DNA of 45,435 nt from an uncultured Porphyromonadaceae bacterium (lineage in GTDB: Bacteria; Bacteroidota; Bacteroidia; Bacteroidales; Muribaculaceae), in contig CALAVE010000076.1 of NCBI GenBank assembly GCA_937892215.1, positions 1-45,435 of the forward strand. Reading direction: 5' to 3'. Of this stretch, positions 13,232 to 21,837 are shown piece by piece. Position numbers and translations under genes: made by a program. Below the pieces are notes generated by a model, which searched no databases, was not told the DNA's origin, and saw only the letters and a list, made by a program, of their open reading frames with translations. The first letter of the stretch is position 1. The number at the start of each line of letters is the position of its first letter.

Positions 13232-15217
13232 TTATGGGATGTACTGCACGAACGACTCGATGGCTTCGTAACTGGCGAGTCCCAGGCGCTCGTACATCTT
13301 GGCGGTGTCGCTGTTGCGTGCGATGGAGCGTTGCCAGCTGAGCAGACCGTCGTCGCTTCCGCGGAACGGAGCGTCGTGGATTTGAGTCTGGTGTTTGAGA
13401 ATGGAGTCGCGCTTGAATCGGAATTCCTCGGGGCTCATGGGCACAGCCATCTGCACGGTGTCGGTGTCCCAACTTCCCCACTGTCCGCGATACATCCAGA
13501 TGCGGCAGTCCTGCATGAAGAACTCGTCCTTGAGTTCGTGAATCGCGGCCATGATTACGTCGGTAGCCGGCTGGTGTATTCCGTAGGGGTCGTTGAGGTC
13601 GTCGGCGAAGTAAATCTGGTGCGGTCTGATGCGCTCGATGAGTTTTCTCACAACTTCCACGTCGGCTTCGCTCACCTTACCTTTACCTTGCGGATGGTCC
13701 ACATAGAAAGGCAGTTGCAACTCGTGAATATTGTGCTGCTTGACGCCCAGGTTCATGCACGACATGATGCCCTCGCAAACGAAGATTTTTCCTTTGAGGA
13801 ATCGCACGTCGGCGGAGTCGGGCTGTCCCGGTCGCTTGTTCTGGATAAATTCGCTGAGTTCGTTGATGAGGGAGTGTTGCTTGGTGCTGTTGTTGTCGCT
13901 ATAGCGCTCAATAACCTTGTTGAGCAGAATAATGTGGCGTAAGATGTGGTCGTCGCTGACGGTGACATCTCCGCTTGTCTCAAACGCCACGTGAACCTCG
14001 TGTCCCTGTGAGACCAGTTTGCGAATGGTTCCGCCCATGGAAACGGTGACGTTGTCAGGTTGAGGTCCGAATGCGAGAACACGTTTTGGGTATGGGAGCC
14101 GGCGTTCCGGTCGGGTGGAGTCGTCGGTGTTAGGCTTTCCGCCGGGCCATCCTGTGATGGTGTGTTGCAGGTCGTTGAATACCTGAATATTCACGTAGTA
14201 GGCCGAGCCGTAGATTGCGAGCAACTCGTTGAGGCCGTGCTCATTATAGTCGTGGTCGGTGAGTTTGAGTATGGGTTTGCCGGTGTTTTCGCTCAGCCAG
14301 ATGATGGCCTTTCGGATGAGTGCGGCACTCCACTTGCAAGAAGTCACCTTCCAGGGGTAGTTGATGCGAGTAAGTTTAGACGCGGCCTCGAGGTTGATGG
14401 CGAGTTTGGCGTTGCTGTGCATCTGCAGGTACGACGAGGGGATGTTCTCGTTGATACGCTTCTCAATGGTGTTGAACACGGCTGAAGCGCTGTCTTCGCC
14501 CAGAGCGATGCAATAGACCTTGCGAGCGGCCAGAATGTTGGATATGCCCAGCGTTACCGCCGTGGAAGGAGCTGTTTCCATCTGGTAGGACTCGGCGAGC
14601 CTGGCCCTAATGGCGTCGCCCAGCAGCACCAGTCGGCAGCCCGAAGTCATGGTGCAACTGCTTTCGTTCATAAGAATGCCGCCGCCCTTAGTGAGTTCGC
14701 ACACCACGATGTCGAGCCCACCGAACTCGTCGATTTCCTGCTCGTAGAGTTTGCAGAGTTTGTGTACGTTCTCCTTGGTGGCAAGGTTGCTGAACGTGTG
14801 GATGTTAGTGGGGTCGATGTCCACCTTGTTGAAGAGGTGCGTCTTGAGTCGGGAGAGCGTGCTGTGCGGTTCGTCCTCGGCCACACCGAGACCTATTTCG
14901 CTCATGTTGAAAGCGATGACGTTGGCAAAACTGAGTTTGTCGGCAAAATAGAGTTTCACCAGTTCGTCATAGACCATTAGGGCGCAGCCACCGGCACCGA
15001 ATCCGATGACGCAGCGTCCTTTTTCCCTGACGTTACGCTCGATTTGTTCGGCGATGTCCTGTGCCAGGTCGGCGGCACACTCAGAGTCATTAGGTATAAT
15101 CTTGGTGTAAACCTTCTCAAAGCGCGTCAGAGCGGCTAATTCCAGTTCGCTATCCGGGCGATAGTATCGCTGCGGAATCTGGTTTATTTTTATGATAGAA
15201 CTCAGGTTGGTTCTCAT
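13232..15217 (-). CDS. NagB-like/PIG-L-like fusion with eroded active sites, probable pseudoenzyme
   Basis: The 661-residue protein has an N-terminal glucosamine-6-phosphate deaminase (NagB) fold at about 50-300 and a C-terminal PIG-L/LmbE deacetylase fold at about 375-650. Bacteroidales commonly have this fusion. By alignment to E. coli NagB, catalytic D72 is S106 (FNMSEIGL), and D141 and H143 are G178 and G180 (TKGGGILMNE); only the E148 equivalent E185 remains. The PIG-L zinc motif HPDDE/HPDDD reads QPDN (386-389), losing the first His. The fold-defining segments are otherwise well kept (NLQHTITGWPGGKP-like region, RIWMYRGQWGSW, LGLASYEAIESF), so it is a maintained protein, not a decaying gene. 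A regulatory or sugar-sensing role is an inference. Confidence 0.85.
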   Translation of the reverse strand: MRTNLSSIIKINQIPQRYYRPDSELELAALTRFEKVYTKIIPNDSECAADLAQDIAEQIERNVREKGRCVIGFGAGGCALMVYDELVKLYFADKLSFANVIAFNMSEIGLGVAEDEPHSTLSRLKTHLFNKVDIDPTNIHTFSNLATKENVHKLCKLYEQEIDEFGGLDIVVCELTKGGGILMNESSCTMTSGCRLVLLGDAIRARLAESYQMETAPSTAVTLGISNILAARKVYCIALGEDSASAVFNTIEKRINENIPSSYLQMHSNAKLAINLEAASKLTRINYPWKVTSCKWSAALIRKAIIWLSENTGKPILKLTDHDYNEHGLNELLAIYGSAYYVNIQVFNDLQHTITGWPGGKPNTDDSTRPERRLPYPKRVLAFGPQPDNVTVSMGGTIRKLVSQGHEVHVAFETSGDVTVSDDHILRHIILLNKVIERYSDNNSTKQHSLINELSEFIQNKRPGQPDSADVRFLKGKIFVCEGIMSCMNLGVKQHNIHELQLPFYVDHPQGKGKVSEADVEVVRKLIERIRPHQIYFADDLNDPYGIHQPATDVIMAAIHELKDEFFMQDCRIWMYRGQWGSWDTDTVQMAVPMSPEEFRFKRDSILKHQTQIHDAPFRGSDDGLLSWQRSIARNSDTAKMYERLGLASYEAIESFVQYIP

Positions 15218-15251
15218 GAGCGTGAAAATTTTGTTGTCCGGTAGTGAAAAG

Positions 15252-15282
15252 CAAAATTATGTAAAATATTGCAAATTACCAA
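15252..15282 (-). promoter_or_regulatory. Promoter of the NagB/PIG-L-like gene
   Basis: Read on the minus strand: TTG at 15282-15280, a 20-base spacer and TAATTTTG at 15259-15252, matching the Bacteroidota promoter form. The start of transcription would be near 15245, about 28 bases before the ATG. Confidence 0.55.
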
Positions 15283-15300
15283 GTTTATTCTTCTTAATCG

Positions 15301-16560
15301 CTATTGTTGAGTGAGTTTATTGTCGGTTTTGGATGGAAAAATGTTAGAAAACACAAAATCGCTGGCTCCCAAATGGGCCTGAATGTAGTTGCTGCAAATC
15401 TTGCCGCAGCGCGCCGTCTGCTTGTCGTCGGAACGCAGCGTGTGGAGCAGGTTGGCAAGTTCGTCGGCATTCTTCACGCAGAAGGCGCCGCCGCATGCTA
15501 TGAGGTCGGTAGCCTCCTGGAATTTCTTGTGGTTTGGCCCCACGATCACTGGAATTCCGTGCACTGCGGCCTCGCTGACGTTGTGAATGCCGTCGCCGAA
15601 GCCGCCCCCCACGTAGGCTGCCTGTCCGTACTTATAGACCGATGCCAGGATACCGAAGCAGTCGATGATGATGCAGTGGAGGTTAGCGGCCTCACTTTCA
15701 GGAGTCATGGAGTAGAACCCGGCGGGACGCTCAATCTTAGCCAAGAGGCGCGTCAATCGGTCCTTGTTGAACTCATGTGGGGCAATTATCAGTTTCATGT
15801 CGGGGTGGGAGTTGAAGTAGGGGATGACAAGGTCTTCGTCCTCTTCCCACGAACTGCCCATTACCAGCGTGAAGGGTGCGTTGCTCACCATGGCCTCGAA
15901 CACGGGAAAGACCTTGGCCTCCTGCCGGACCTTAGCCACGCTGTCGAAGCGCGTGTCGCCGCTGATTTCCACGTTTTCCACGCCTATGCCGCGCAGCAGT
16001 GAGCGCGACTCTTCGTTCTGCACGAATATAGTGGTGTAGCAACGTAGCATCCTCCGGAACAGCCCGCCCCATGGTCGGAAAAAAATCTGAGAGGGTCGGA
16101 AGATGGCCGATATGACGTAGGTGGGGATGTTGTGCTGCTTGAGCTGAGAAAGGTAGTTGCCCCAAAATTCATACTTGATGAAAATAGCCTTCGCGGGACG
16201 GACCATCTTGAGAAACCTAGTAGCGTTTCGTGCGGTGTCGAAAGGCAGATATGCCACCACGTCGGCCTTGTCGTAGTTTTCTCTTGCCTCGTAGCCCGAC
16301 GGCGAGAAGAATGTGAGCAGAATCTTGGCTTCGGGCTTAGCGGCTCTGATTTTCTCAATCAGCGGTCGTCCCTGCTCAAACTCGCCCAGCGAAGAAGCGT
16401 GAATCCAGATATATTTTTCGGAGGGTTCGATGTTGTCTTCGAGCAGTTTGAAGGCCATTTCCTGCCCTTGCAGCAGTTTCTTGGCCTTCTCGCTTCTGAA
16501 AGAGGCCAAACTCACCGCCCACTTGTAGAGCGCGATACCTAAGTTGTAAATCGTACTCAT
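15301..16560 (-). CDS. waaA: 3-deoxy-D-manno-octulosonic acid (Kdo) transferase
   Basis: WaaA/KdtA adds Kdo from CMP-Kdo to lipid A precursor at the cytoplasmic face of the inner membrane, the first step of LPS core assembly. The protein has 419 residues, the usual length. An N-terminal membrane-associated helix (NLGIALYKWAVSLASF) is followed by IHASSLGEFEQGRP, containing the family's catalytic Glu, then KYEFWGNYL, the GDTRFDSV box, GSSWEEDED, IIAPHE, and the C-terminal YVGGGFGDGIHNVSEAAVHGIPVIVGP with the donor-binding Glu. It starts two bases after the stop of the preceding outer-membrane protein gene and is probably co-transcribed with gltX. Confidence 0.92.
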   Translation of the reverse strand: MSTIYNLGIALYKWAVSLASFRSEKAKKLLQGQEMAFKLLEDNIEPSEKYIWIHASSLGEFEQGRPLIEKIRAAKPEAKILLTFFSPSGYEARENYDKADVVAYLPFDTARNATRFLKMVRPAKAIFIKYEFWGNYLSQLKQHNIPTYVISAIFRPSQIFFRPWGGLFRRMLRCYTTIFVQNEESRSLLRGIGVENVEISGDTRFDSVAKVRQEAKVFPVFEAMVSNAPFTLVMGSSWEEDEDLVIPYFNSHPDMKLIIAPHEFNKDRLTRLLAKIERPAGFYSMTPESEAANLHCIIIDCFGILASVYKYGQAAYVGGGFGDGIHNVSEAAVHGIPVIVGPNHKKFQEATDLIACGGAFCVKNADELANLLHTLRSDDKQTARCGKICSNYIQAHLGASDFVFSNIFPSKTDNKLTQQ

Positions 16561-16562
16561 TA

Positions 16563-17648
16563 TCAGTAGATTGGTTTTAGTTTGGAGCCGTTGAGGTAGC
16601 CTTTATCCTTGCGATGAAGCCAGAGGATGTTGTCGAAGAAGAATCTCACGCCAATCTGCTGCCAGAACCCGAACGTCTTGTCGGTGGCGTGAGCCGAGAG
16701 CGACGCGTAGAGGTCCACGAAACTATTGTTGACGATGTGCGCCTTGATGTCGGTTCGGCTATAGACCTTATAGCGGTAGTAGGGGTCGCCCAGATTCAGT
16801 TCGGAGCCGTATTTTTCGTAGAGCGGAAAGAGGTCCTTTCCCACGAACAGTTGCTCCTGCGCCTCGAGCCATCGCCACCGTGCCACTGCGCTGAGGGCGA
16901 ATCCCGCCGGTGTGCGCCATCGGTGGTCGGCGCGGTCGCGTTGCACCTGGATGATAGCGCCGGCTTCAACGGCCAGCGAGTCGAGCACGGTGCGTTGCGA
17001 GAAGTCCAGTCCCAGCATGGGGTTGATGGTGGCGTCGTCGTTCACGCTCTCGCTCTCGGGGGCGTTTTTCCGCTTAGCCAGGTGGTTATACTGCACGTGT
17101 CCGCCCAGAGTGAGAATGGGGGTGAGGTGGAAACGGCTGTTGAAGGTGACGTTGAAGGCCTCACGCCTGGTTTCGCTCTGCATCTGCCTCCAGTCGAGGA
17201 AGAGTTCGGCATATCCGCTGCGGTTAAATTTCTGCACCAGCACGCCGCGGACGTTGGGCTGATGGTAAGAGATGGAGTCGCTCCACATGTAGCGCGGTGC
17301 CTGCCCGGCGAGTAGCGTGCGCGGAACGAACCCCATGGCGAAGTGCCAGCCGTTGTGTCGCAGCAAGTAGTAGAACATGGGAGCGACCTTGTGCCCTTCC
17401 CAGTTGTTGTTGAGCGGCTGAGTGTAAGTGATTCCGCCGATGAAGGAGTGCGTTCCGTCCATGATGGAGAGCCCCACGGCGGGAGCCAGTCGCATGTGAA
17501 GGAACGTCTGGTCTGGCGTCTGAGCGTCGCCCCCCTCGCGGTTGCAGAACAACGCGTTGTAATCCACACTCCACACAAGTTCCTGGGCCACTGCGAAGTG
17601 GCAGCAGAAAACGAGTGACAGCACTATGGAAAACAGGCGGTTACGCAT
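16563..17648 (-). CDS. Outer-membrane beta-barrel protein with signal peptide
   Basis: The protein has 361 residues. A Sec signal (MRNRLFSIVLSLVFCCHFAVAQE) is cut probably after AVA. The rest consists of short amphipathic strands with alternating aromatic residues (MFYYLLRHNGWHFAMGF, GGHVQYNHLAK, IGVRFFFDNILWLH), and no hydrophobic helices. This suggests an 8- to 14-strand barrel. I do not recognise the family. Its ATG overlaps the gltX stop by eight bases and it is followed by waaA after two bases, so gltX, this gene and waaA form one operon. An envelope role beside an LPS gene is plausible. Confidence 0.75.
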   Translation of the reverse strand: MRNRLFSIVLSLVFCCHFAVAQELVWSVDYNALFCNREGGDAQTPDQTFLHMRLAPAVGLSIMDGTHSFIGGITYTQPLNNNWEGHKVAPMFYYLLRHNGWHFAMGFVPRTLLAGQAPRYMWSDSISYHQPNVRGVLVQKFNRSGYAELFLDWRQMQSETRREAFNVTFNSRFHLTPILTLGGHVQYNHLAKRKNAPESESVNDDATINPMLGLDFSQRTVLDSLAVEAGAIIQVQRDRADHRWRTPAGFALSAVARWRWLEAQEQLFVGKDLFPLYEKYGSELNLGDPYYRYKVYSRTDIKAHIVNNSFVDLYASLSAHATDKTFGFWQQIGVRFFFDNILWLHRKDKGYLNGSKLKPIY

Positions 17649-19173
17649 CTATGGGCTTAATGAGTTCAATGCCGCGCTCGATGCGTGCGATAGTTTCCTC
17701 TTTGCCCATGAGTTCGGTGATGTCGAACATGTGCGGGCCTTTGCACTCGCCCACCACAGTGAGGCGGAACGCGTTCATCACGTTGCCGGTGTGATACCCG
17801 TTGGCGCTAATCCAGTCAAGAACTGTTTTCTCAGCGTTGGCGCAGGAGAAGTCCTTGAGACCGCGCAGAATTTCAATGAGTTCGCGCATCAGTGCCGGAG
17901 TCTCCGCTTTCCAGCGCTTGCGAATATCCTTCTCGGCATATTCGGTGGGTGCGACGAAGAAGAATCCCGCTTGCTCCCAGAGGTCCTTAACGAAGTTGAT
18001 GCGGTTTTTCACCATGCCCACGGCGCGAGTGATGTATTCGTCGGAGAATCGGGAAGCATCGGTGTGCTGAGCCAGGATGGGCTTGAATTGCTCGGCCAGT
18101 TGCTCGTCGGGCATGGCGATGAGGTATTCGTGGTTGAACCACTTACCCTTTTCAAAGTCGAACTTGGCGCCACTCTTGGAGCAGTGTTCAAACGAGAAGT
18201 CGCTGATAAGTTCCTCCATACTCATGATTTCGCGGTCGTCGCCCGGGTTCCATCCCAGCAGAGCCAGGAAGTTGACCACAGCCTGCGGCTGGTAGCCGGT
18301 CTCCCTGTAGCCGGAGGAAATTTCACCGCTCTTGGGGTCGTGCCACTCAAGCGGGAACACGGGGAATCCCAGCCTGTCGCCGTCGCGCTTGCTGAGTTTT
18401 CCCTTGCCGTCGGGTTTGAGTAGCAGCGGCAGGTGGACGAACTGCGGCATTGAGTCGGCCCATCCGAAGGCCTCGTAGAGCAGCACGTGCAGTGGCGCGC
18501 TGGGTAGCCACTCTTCGCCACGGATGACGTGCGATACCTTCATCAGGTGGTCGTCCACGATGTTAGCCAGGTGATAAGTGGGCAGGTCGTCGGCACTCTT
18601 ATAGAGCACTTTGTCGTCGATAATGCGCGAGTTGATAGTGACATCTCCGCGGATAAGGTCGTGCACGGTGATTTCGCGGTTAGGCTCCACCATGAAGCGC
18701 ACCACGTATTTCTCGCCGGCGCTGATGAGGCTCTGCACCTCCTCCGGGCTGAGCGTGAGCGAATTGCGCATGCTCATTCGCGTGGAAGCGTCGTACTGGA
18801 AGTTCTTCACCACGTTTCGCTTCTGCTCCAGTTCCTCGGGAGTGTCGAATGCGATGTATGCTTTGCCGTCGTCGAGCAGTTGCTTGACGTACTGGCGGTA
18901 GATGTCGCGTCGCTCGCTCTGCTTGTATGGGCCGTAGTTTCCGCCTTCGCGAACGCCCTCGTCGATGCCGATGCCCAGCCAGGACAGGGCCTCGTTGATG
19001 TAATCTTCCGCTCCCGGGACGAAGCGATTGGAGTCGGTGTCCTCAATGCGAAGAATCATAGTGCCGCCGTTCTGGCGCGCAAAAAGGTAGTTATACAGTG
19101 CTGTGCGCACGCCGCCAATGTGAAGCGGACCTGTTGGAGATGGCGCAAAGCGCACTCTTACGTCTTGTTTCAT
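17641..19173 (-). CDS. gltX: Glutamyl-tRNA synthetase
   Basis: The enzyme charges tRNA-Glu with glutamate. The protein has 510 residues, normal for bacterial class I GluRS. The N-terminal nucleotide-binding domain starts VRFAPSPTGPLHIGGVRTALYNYLFAR, with the HIGH-type motif at 18-21. The KMSKS-type loop is KLSKRDGD (259-266). LRIEDTDSNR and the region around HLPLLLKPDG are as in other bacteria. The C-terminal anticodon-binding domain is helical. It starts behind a perfect promoter box pair and heads a three-gene operon. Confidence 0.96.
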   Translation of the reverse strand: MKQDVRVRFAPSPTGPLHIGGVRTALYNYLFARQNGGTMILRIEDTDSNRFVPGAEDYINEALSWLGIGIDEGVREGGNYGPYKQSERRDIYRQYVKQLLDDGKAYIAFDTPEELEQKRNVVKNFQYDASTRMSMRNSLTLSPEEVQSLISAGEKYVVRFMVEPNREITVHDLIRGDVTINSRIIDDKVLYKSADDLPTYHLANIVDDHLMKVSHVIRGEEWLPSAPLHVLLYEAFGWADSMPQFVHLPLLLKPDGKGKLSKRDGDRLGFPVFPLEWHDPKSGEISSGYRETGYQPQAVVNFLALLGWNPGDDREIMSMEELISDFSFEHCSKSGAKFDFEKGKWFNHEYLIAMPDEQLAEQFKPILAQHTDASRFSDEYITRAVGMVKNRINFVKDLWEQAGFFFVAPTEYAEKDIRKRWKAETPALMRELIEILRGLKDFSCANAEKTVLDWISANGYHTGNVMNAFRLTVVGECKGPHMFDITELMGKEETIARIERGIELIKPIDA

Positions 19174-19203
19174 GTTTTTTGCGTTATTTTAATAATTAAC
19201 CTG

Positions 19204-19236
19204 CAAATTTAAGAAATATAGAGCAATGGCGCAAAA
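19204..19236 (-). promoter_or_regulatory. Promoter of gltX
   Basis: On the minus strand TTTTG (19236-19232), a spacer of 20 bases and TAAATTTG (19211-19204). This is a full match to the Bacteroidota promoter consensus. The expected start is near 19197, about 24 bases before the gltX ATG. Confidence 0.7.
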
Positions 19237-19278
19237 GCAGAGTGATTTTTAACGAAAAATTCGCGCAGTGGAAAAATA

Positions 19279-19311
19279 TTTGTCGCAAAGTTGTATAGTA
19301 GTATAACTTTG
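19279..19311 (+). promoter_or_regulatory. Promoter of the former higBA-like operon
   Basis: TTTG (19279-19282), 21 bases and TAACTTTG (19304-19311). It is placed to transcribe the toxin stump and the intact antitoxin-like gene. It is back to back with the gltX promoter. Confidence 0.6.
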
Positions 19312-19356
19312 TGTGACTTTGGCGAAGTGATAATCGCATATAGAGGTTACCCTCAA

Positions 19357-19446
19357 TTCAACTGTTTCCGAAAGAAATCGCAGAAACCGCCAAAGAAAGA
19401 ATTTGAAGAAGCATTAAGGTTGAAAGGAGAATACTATGCGCAATGA
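19357..19446 (+). pseudogene. 3' stump of a HigB/RelE-type toxin gene
   Basis: The frame reads FNCFRKKSQKPPKKEFEEAL and continues to a YYAQ end before the TGA at 19444-19446. The pattern F(R/V)KK(S/T)QK(T/P)PKKE(I/F)E(E/K)AL is the C-terminus of phage-Gp49/HigB-type toxins. The TGA overlaps the antitoxin ATG by 11 bases, as in intact higBA operons. Upstream the frame stays open, but its residues do not resemble the toxin's RNase core and no good start is seen, so about 80 residues are missing. Confidence 0.6.
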
Positions 19447-19741
19447 GCAGATTTATGATGTAAGTGCCGAACTTAAGCGAGAGTTCGGCGAAGTTGGGAG
19501 CGAGAGTTGTGAGAAAGCAATCGCTCAGGCATGGGAAGAATACAATGCACAGATTCTTCTTGATGCGAGGAAGAATGCAGGCTTGACGCAAGCCGAACTT
19601 GCCGAGAGAATCGGTACGGACAAAGGCTATATTTCGCGCCTTGAGCGTGGGTTGACTGTGCCAACAGTGTCCACTTTGTATAAGATTGTAGCAGCAATGG
19701 GATTGAAAGAGACTTTGCAGCCGGTAGCCAATTCTTTATGA
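19436..19741 (+). CDS. HigA-type antitoxin / HTH_XRE regulator, orphan
   Basis: The protein has 101 residues. The C-terminal HTH is ILLDARKNAGLTQAELAERIGTDKGYISRLERGLTVPTVSTLYKIVAAMGL, a textbook XRE domain. The N-terminal 40 residues (ELKREFGEVGSESCEKAIAQAWEEYNAQI) are what HigA antitoxins use to wrap the toxin. HigA proteins repress their own promoter, and here that promoter and the gene are intact while the toxin is not. It may therefore now act as a stand-alone regulator, or neutralise a related toxin elsewhere. Confidence 0.82.
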   Translation: MRNEQIYDVSAELKREFGEVGSESCEKAIAQAWEEYNAQILLDARKNAGLTQAELAERIGTDKGYISRLERGLTVPTVSTLYKIVAAMGLKETLQPVANSL

Positions 19742-19750
19742 TTGACGAGC

Positions 19751-19790
19751 GGAAAATGAGCTGTGAAAAGAATAGATACTGCTCATTTCC
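19751..19790. terminator. Possible bidirectional terminator between convergent genes
   Basis: GGAAAATGAGC (19751-19761) pairs with GCTCATTTCC (19781-19790), with one bulged A and a 19-base loop. It lies between the HigA-like gene and the convergent DUF3667 gene. There is no T run, so termination strength is doubtful. Confidence 0.35.
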
Positions 19791-19832
19791 GTACTTGCGC
19801 TTATTCTTGGGTGATTTGTCCCGAATCGGTGA

Positions 19833-20885
19833 TTAGCGAGGGACTAAAAACCAGTCGATGAGCATACTGACGGCAACGGCCAGTGAGGCCGCGCAAAGCG
19901 GTATGACCACGGCTTTTAGCATCCCCCTTTTGCGCCAAGTCCGGCCGTCGATGGCATGGCCTGCGGCGAGAATGGCATAGGTGACGGCGGTGCAGTAGAT
20001 TAGACCGCTGATTGGGTCCCACAGATTGTTGTGGTTTGCGATGTCGTTGAGCAAGTCGTAGATGCAATCCAAGATACTTATAAAGCCCAGACTTGCCAAA
20101 ATCACGGTAAAGACCCTCCAAATTGTACCCCACCAATTGAACCCGAAAAGTTGCTTGTAGTCATAAAGCAGGGTGAGGAACAGGACCACGAGGATGTGCT
20201 CAAGTTGTTCGCTCAGGTCCACGTCCCACAGGATGATGGCAAGAGAAGTGATGAGCAACATGTGTATGGAGGTGAATACCTGGATAAAGAATCCTTGCGG
20301 TATGTTGTGGCGCGTGTGGCGCGGAGAGTTCCTGAAGATGACCCATGTGGGAACGATGAACATGGACATGAACATGAGCGTTCCCCACTCGTCGTGCGCG
20401 TCGAGCCAGTTAGAGATCGTCTGCAGGTAATACATTAAACCGGAGAAATTCACCACCTTAGTGGGTTCAACTACCGTTCCGTTGAGGCTGAGCAGGCTGT
20501 CGGCGATGGTGATGAACAGCGAGATAATGACGAGCATCTTTACCGGCGGGAAACTAACGTGTCGCTTTCCGCTGATGTAGTCGCCAATAAAGTAGCCCGG
20601 CCGCCAGAGCAGTTGCCATAGAGAGTAGGGTAATGAGCGAGAGCCCAGTCCCCACACGTCGAGCAGTCCGTCCTTCACACTTTTCCAAGTGAAAGGCTTG
20701 GCATTGGCTTCCTGCCCGCAGGTGGGGCAGTAATTGCCCACGAATTTCTGTCCGCAGTTGTAGCACGTGTGATTAGTCGGGCTCGGGAGGTACCTGAACG
20801 GCTTTCTCTGCCACAACTTGAAGCGGCGGTAACTCCTTTTCAGCTTGGCGGCGAAGTCCGATAATATTACCTTTATCGAGCGCAT
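19833..20885 (-). CDS. DUF3667 membrane protein with zinc ribbon
   Basis: From the ATG at 20885 (MRSIKVILSDF) the protein has 350 residues; a start 30 bases further upstream would overlap surE and is less likely. The N-terminus carries a zinc ribbon, CYNCGQ...YCPTCGQEA, then FTWKSVKDGLLDVWGLGSRSLPYSLWQLLWRPGYFIGDYISGKR, the hallmark of DUF3667. This is followed by four to five transmembrane helices (VKMLVIISLFITIADSLL; TLMFMSMFIVPTWVIF; IHMLLITSLAIILW; VFTVILASLGFISIL; VVIPLCAASLAVAVSMLI). The family is common in Bacteroidota with no known function. It is directly downstream of surE. Confidence 0.85.
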   Translation of the reverse strand: MRSIKVILSDFAAKLKRSYRRFKLWQRKPFRYLPSPTNHTCYNCGQKFVGNYCPTCGQEANAKPFTWKSVKDGLLDVWGLGSRSLPYSLWQLLWRPGYFIGDYISGKRHVSFPPVKMLVIISLFITIADSLLSLNGTVVEPTKVVNFSGLMYYLQTISNWLDAHDEWGTLMFMSMFIVPTWVIFRNSPRHTRHNIPQGFFIQVFTSIHMLLITSLAIILWDVDLSEQLEHILVVLFLTLLYDYKQLFGFNWWGTIWRVFTVILASLGFISILDCIYDLLNDIANHNNLWDPISGLIYCTAVTYAILAAGHAIDGRTWRKRGMLKAVVIPLCAASLAVAVSMLIDWFLVPR

Positions 20886-20895
20886 GGTGGATAGG

Positions 20896-21675
20896 TCAAC
20901 AGAAAATCTCGGCAATCTCGTTGAGGTGGTCGTGTGAGGTCTGGTCGATTTTCACCGGCGTGATGGTGGCATATCCTTGCTCTATCCAGTGGACGTCGGT
21001 GGAGTGGTCGTTCACATCGGCCTGCTGGTAGGTGCCCGTCATCCAGTAGTAGTCGTTGCCGAACGGGTCGGTGCGTTTTTCAAACTCGCGCACCCACAGG
21101 CCCATGTCGGTGGTGGTGACCTTAACGCCCCTAATTTCGCCATCGCATTTGGGGAAGTTCACGTTCAGGCAGATGCCTTGTGGCAGCCCCTTGTGAATCA
21201 CGGTGTCCACTATGTTGTGGATGAAGTCCAGGCAAGGAGAGAAGTCGGCGTCGGGCCTGAAACTGCCGTAAGAGAATGCCACGCTGGGTATGTTGTGAAC
21301 CAGTCCTTCGAACGCCACGCCCATAGTGCCGCTATAGAGAGTGCTGATACCGGTGTTGTAGCCGTGGTTGATGCCCGAGAGAACCAGATCGGGTGTTCGT
21401 CCGTCGAGAAGTTGGTCCAGCCCCAGTTTCAGGCAGTCGGCTGGAGTTCCGCTGATGGCGTACACGGTGAGTCCCGGTTCGCTGGAGATAAGTTTCACAC
21501 GCAGAGGTACATCCATGCTGATGGCGCATGATTTGCCGCTCTGATGATTGAGCGGTGCGGCCACCACCACATCGCCAAACCGGCGAGCGATTTTAATCAG
21601 TTCGCGTATTCCTGCGGAGTTGTATCCGTCGTCGTTGCCTATCAGAATCAGAGGCCTGTTATTCTCTTTGTCCAT
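20896..21675 (-). CDS. surE: 5'/3'-nucleotidase SurE
   Basis: SurE is a metal-dependent phosphatase acting on nucleoside monophosphates and short polyphosphate, linked to stationary-phase survival. The protein has 259 residues, as expected. The metal site is ILIGNDDGYNSAGI (Asp-Asp), SGKSCAIS and then LVLSGINHGYNTG (Asn). YAISGTPADCLKLGLDQLL and YSGTMGVAFEGLVHNIPSVAFS are the conserved SurE segments. The usual SGTVGAA reads SGTMGVA here, a mild change. A -7-like TAATTTTG lies about 30 bases before the ATG. DUF3667 follows after 10 bases. Confidence 0.95.
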   Translation of the reverse strand: MDKENNRPLILIGNDDGYNSAGIRELIKIARRFGDVVVAAPLNHQSGKSCAISMDVPLRVKLISSEPGLTVYAISGTPADCLKLGLDQLLDGRTPDLVLSGINHGYNTGISTLYSGTMGVAFEGLVHNIPSVAFSYGSFRPDADFSPCLDFIHNIVDTVIHKGLPQGICLNVNFPKCDGEIRGVKVTTTDMGLWVREFEKRTDPFGNDYYWMTGTYQQADVNDHSTDVHWIEQGYATITPVKIDQTSHDHLNEIAEIFC

Positions 21676-21799
21676 ATTTATCTTAATTTAGTGCAAAATT
21701 AGTGTTTTTCCAAGAAAAGAGAGGATGAAATGTGAAGAAATCGTACAATTTTGTAATTTTTTATACCAAATGAGTAAGTGATTGTAGCAGAAATCGGTA

Positions 21800-21807
21800 T
21801 AATTTTG
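21800..21807 (+). promoter_or_regulatory. -7 box of the HXXEE gene promoter
   Basis: TAATTTTG fits TAnnTTTG and lies 30 bases before the ATG at 21838. No TTTG was found at the right distance upstream (a TTG at 21782-21784 gives only 15 bases), so this is a weak call. Confidence 0.3.
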
Positions 21808-21837
21808 TTCCCAGAAACCAATAAACGAACAAGACTT

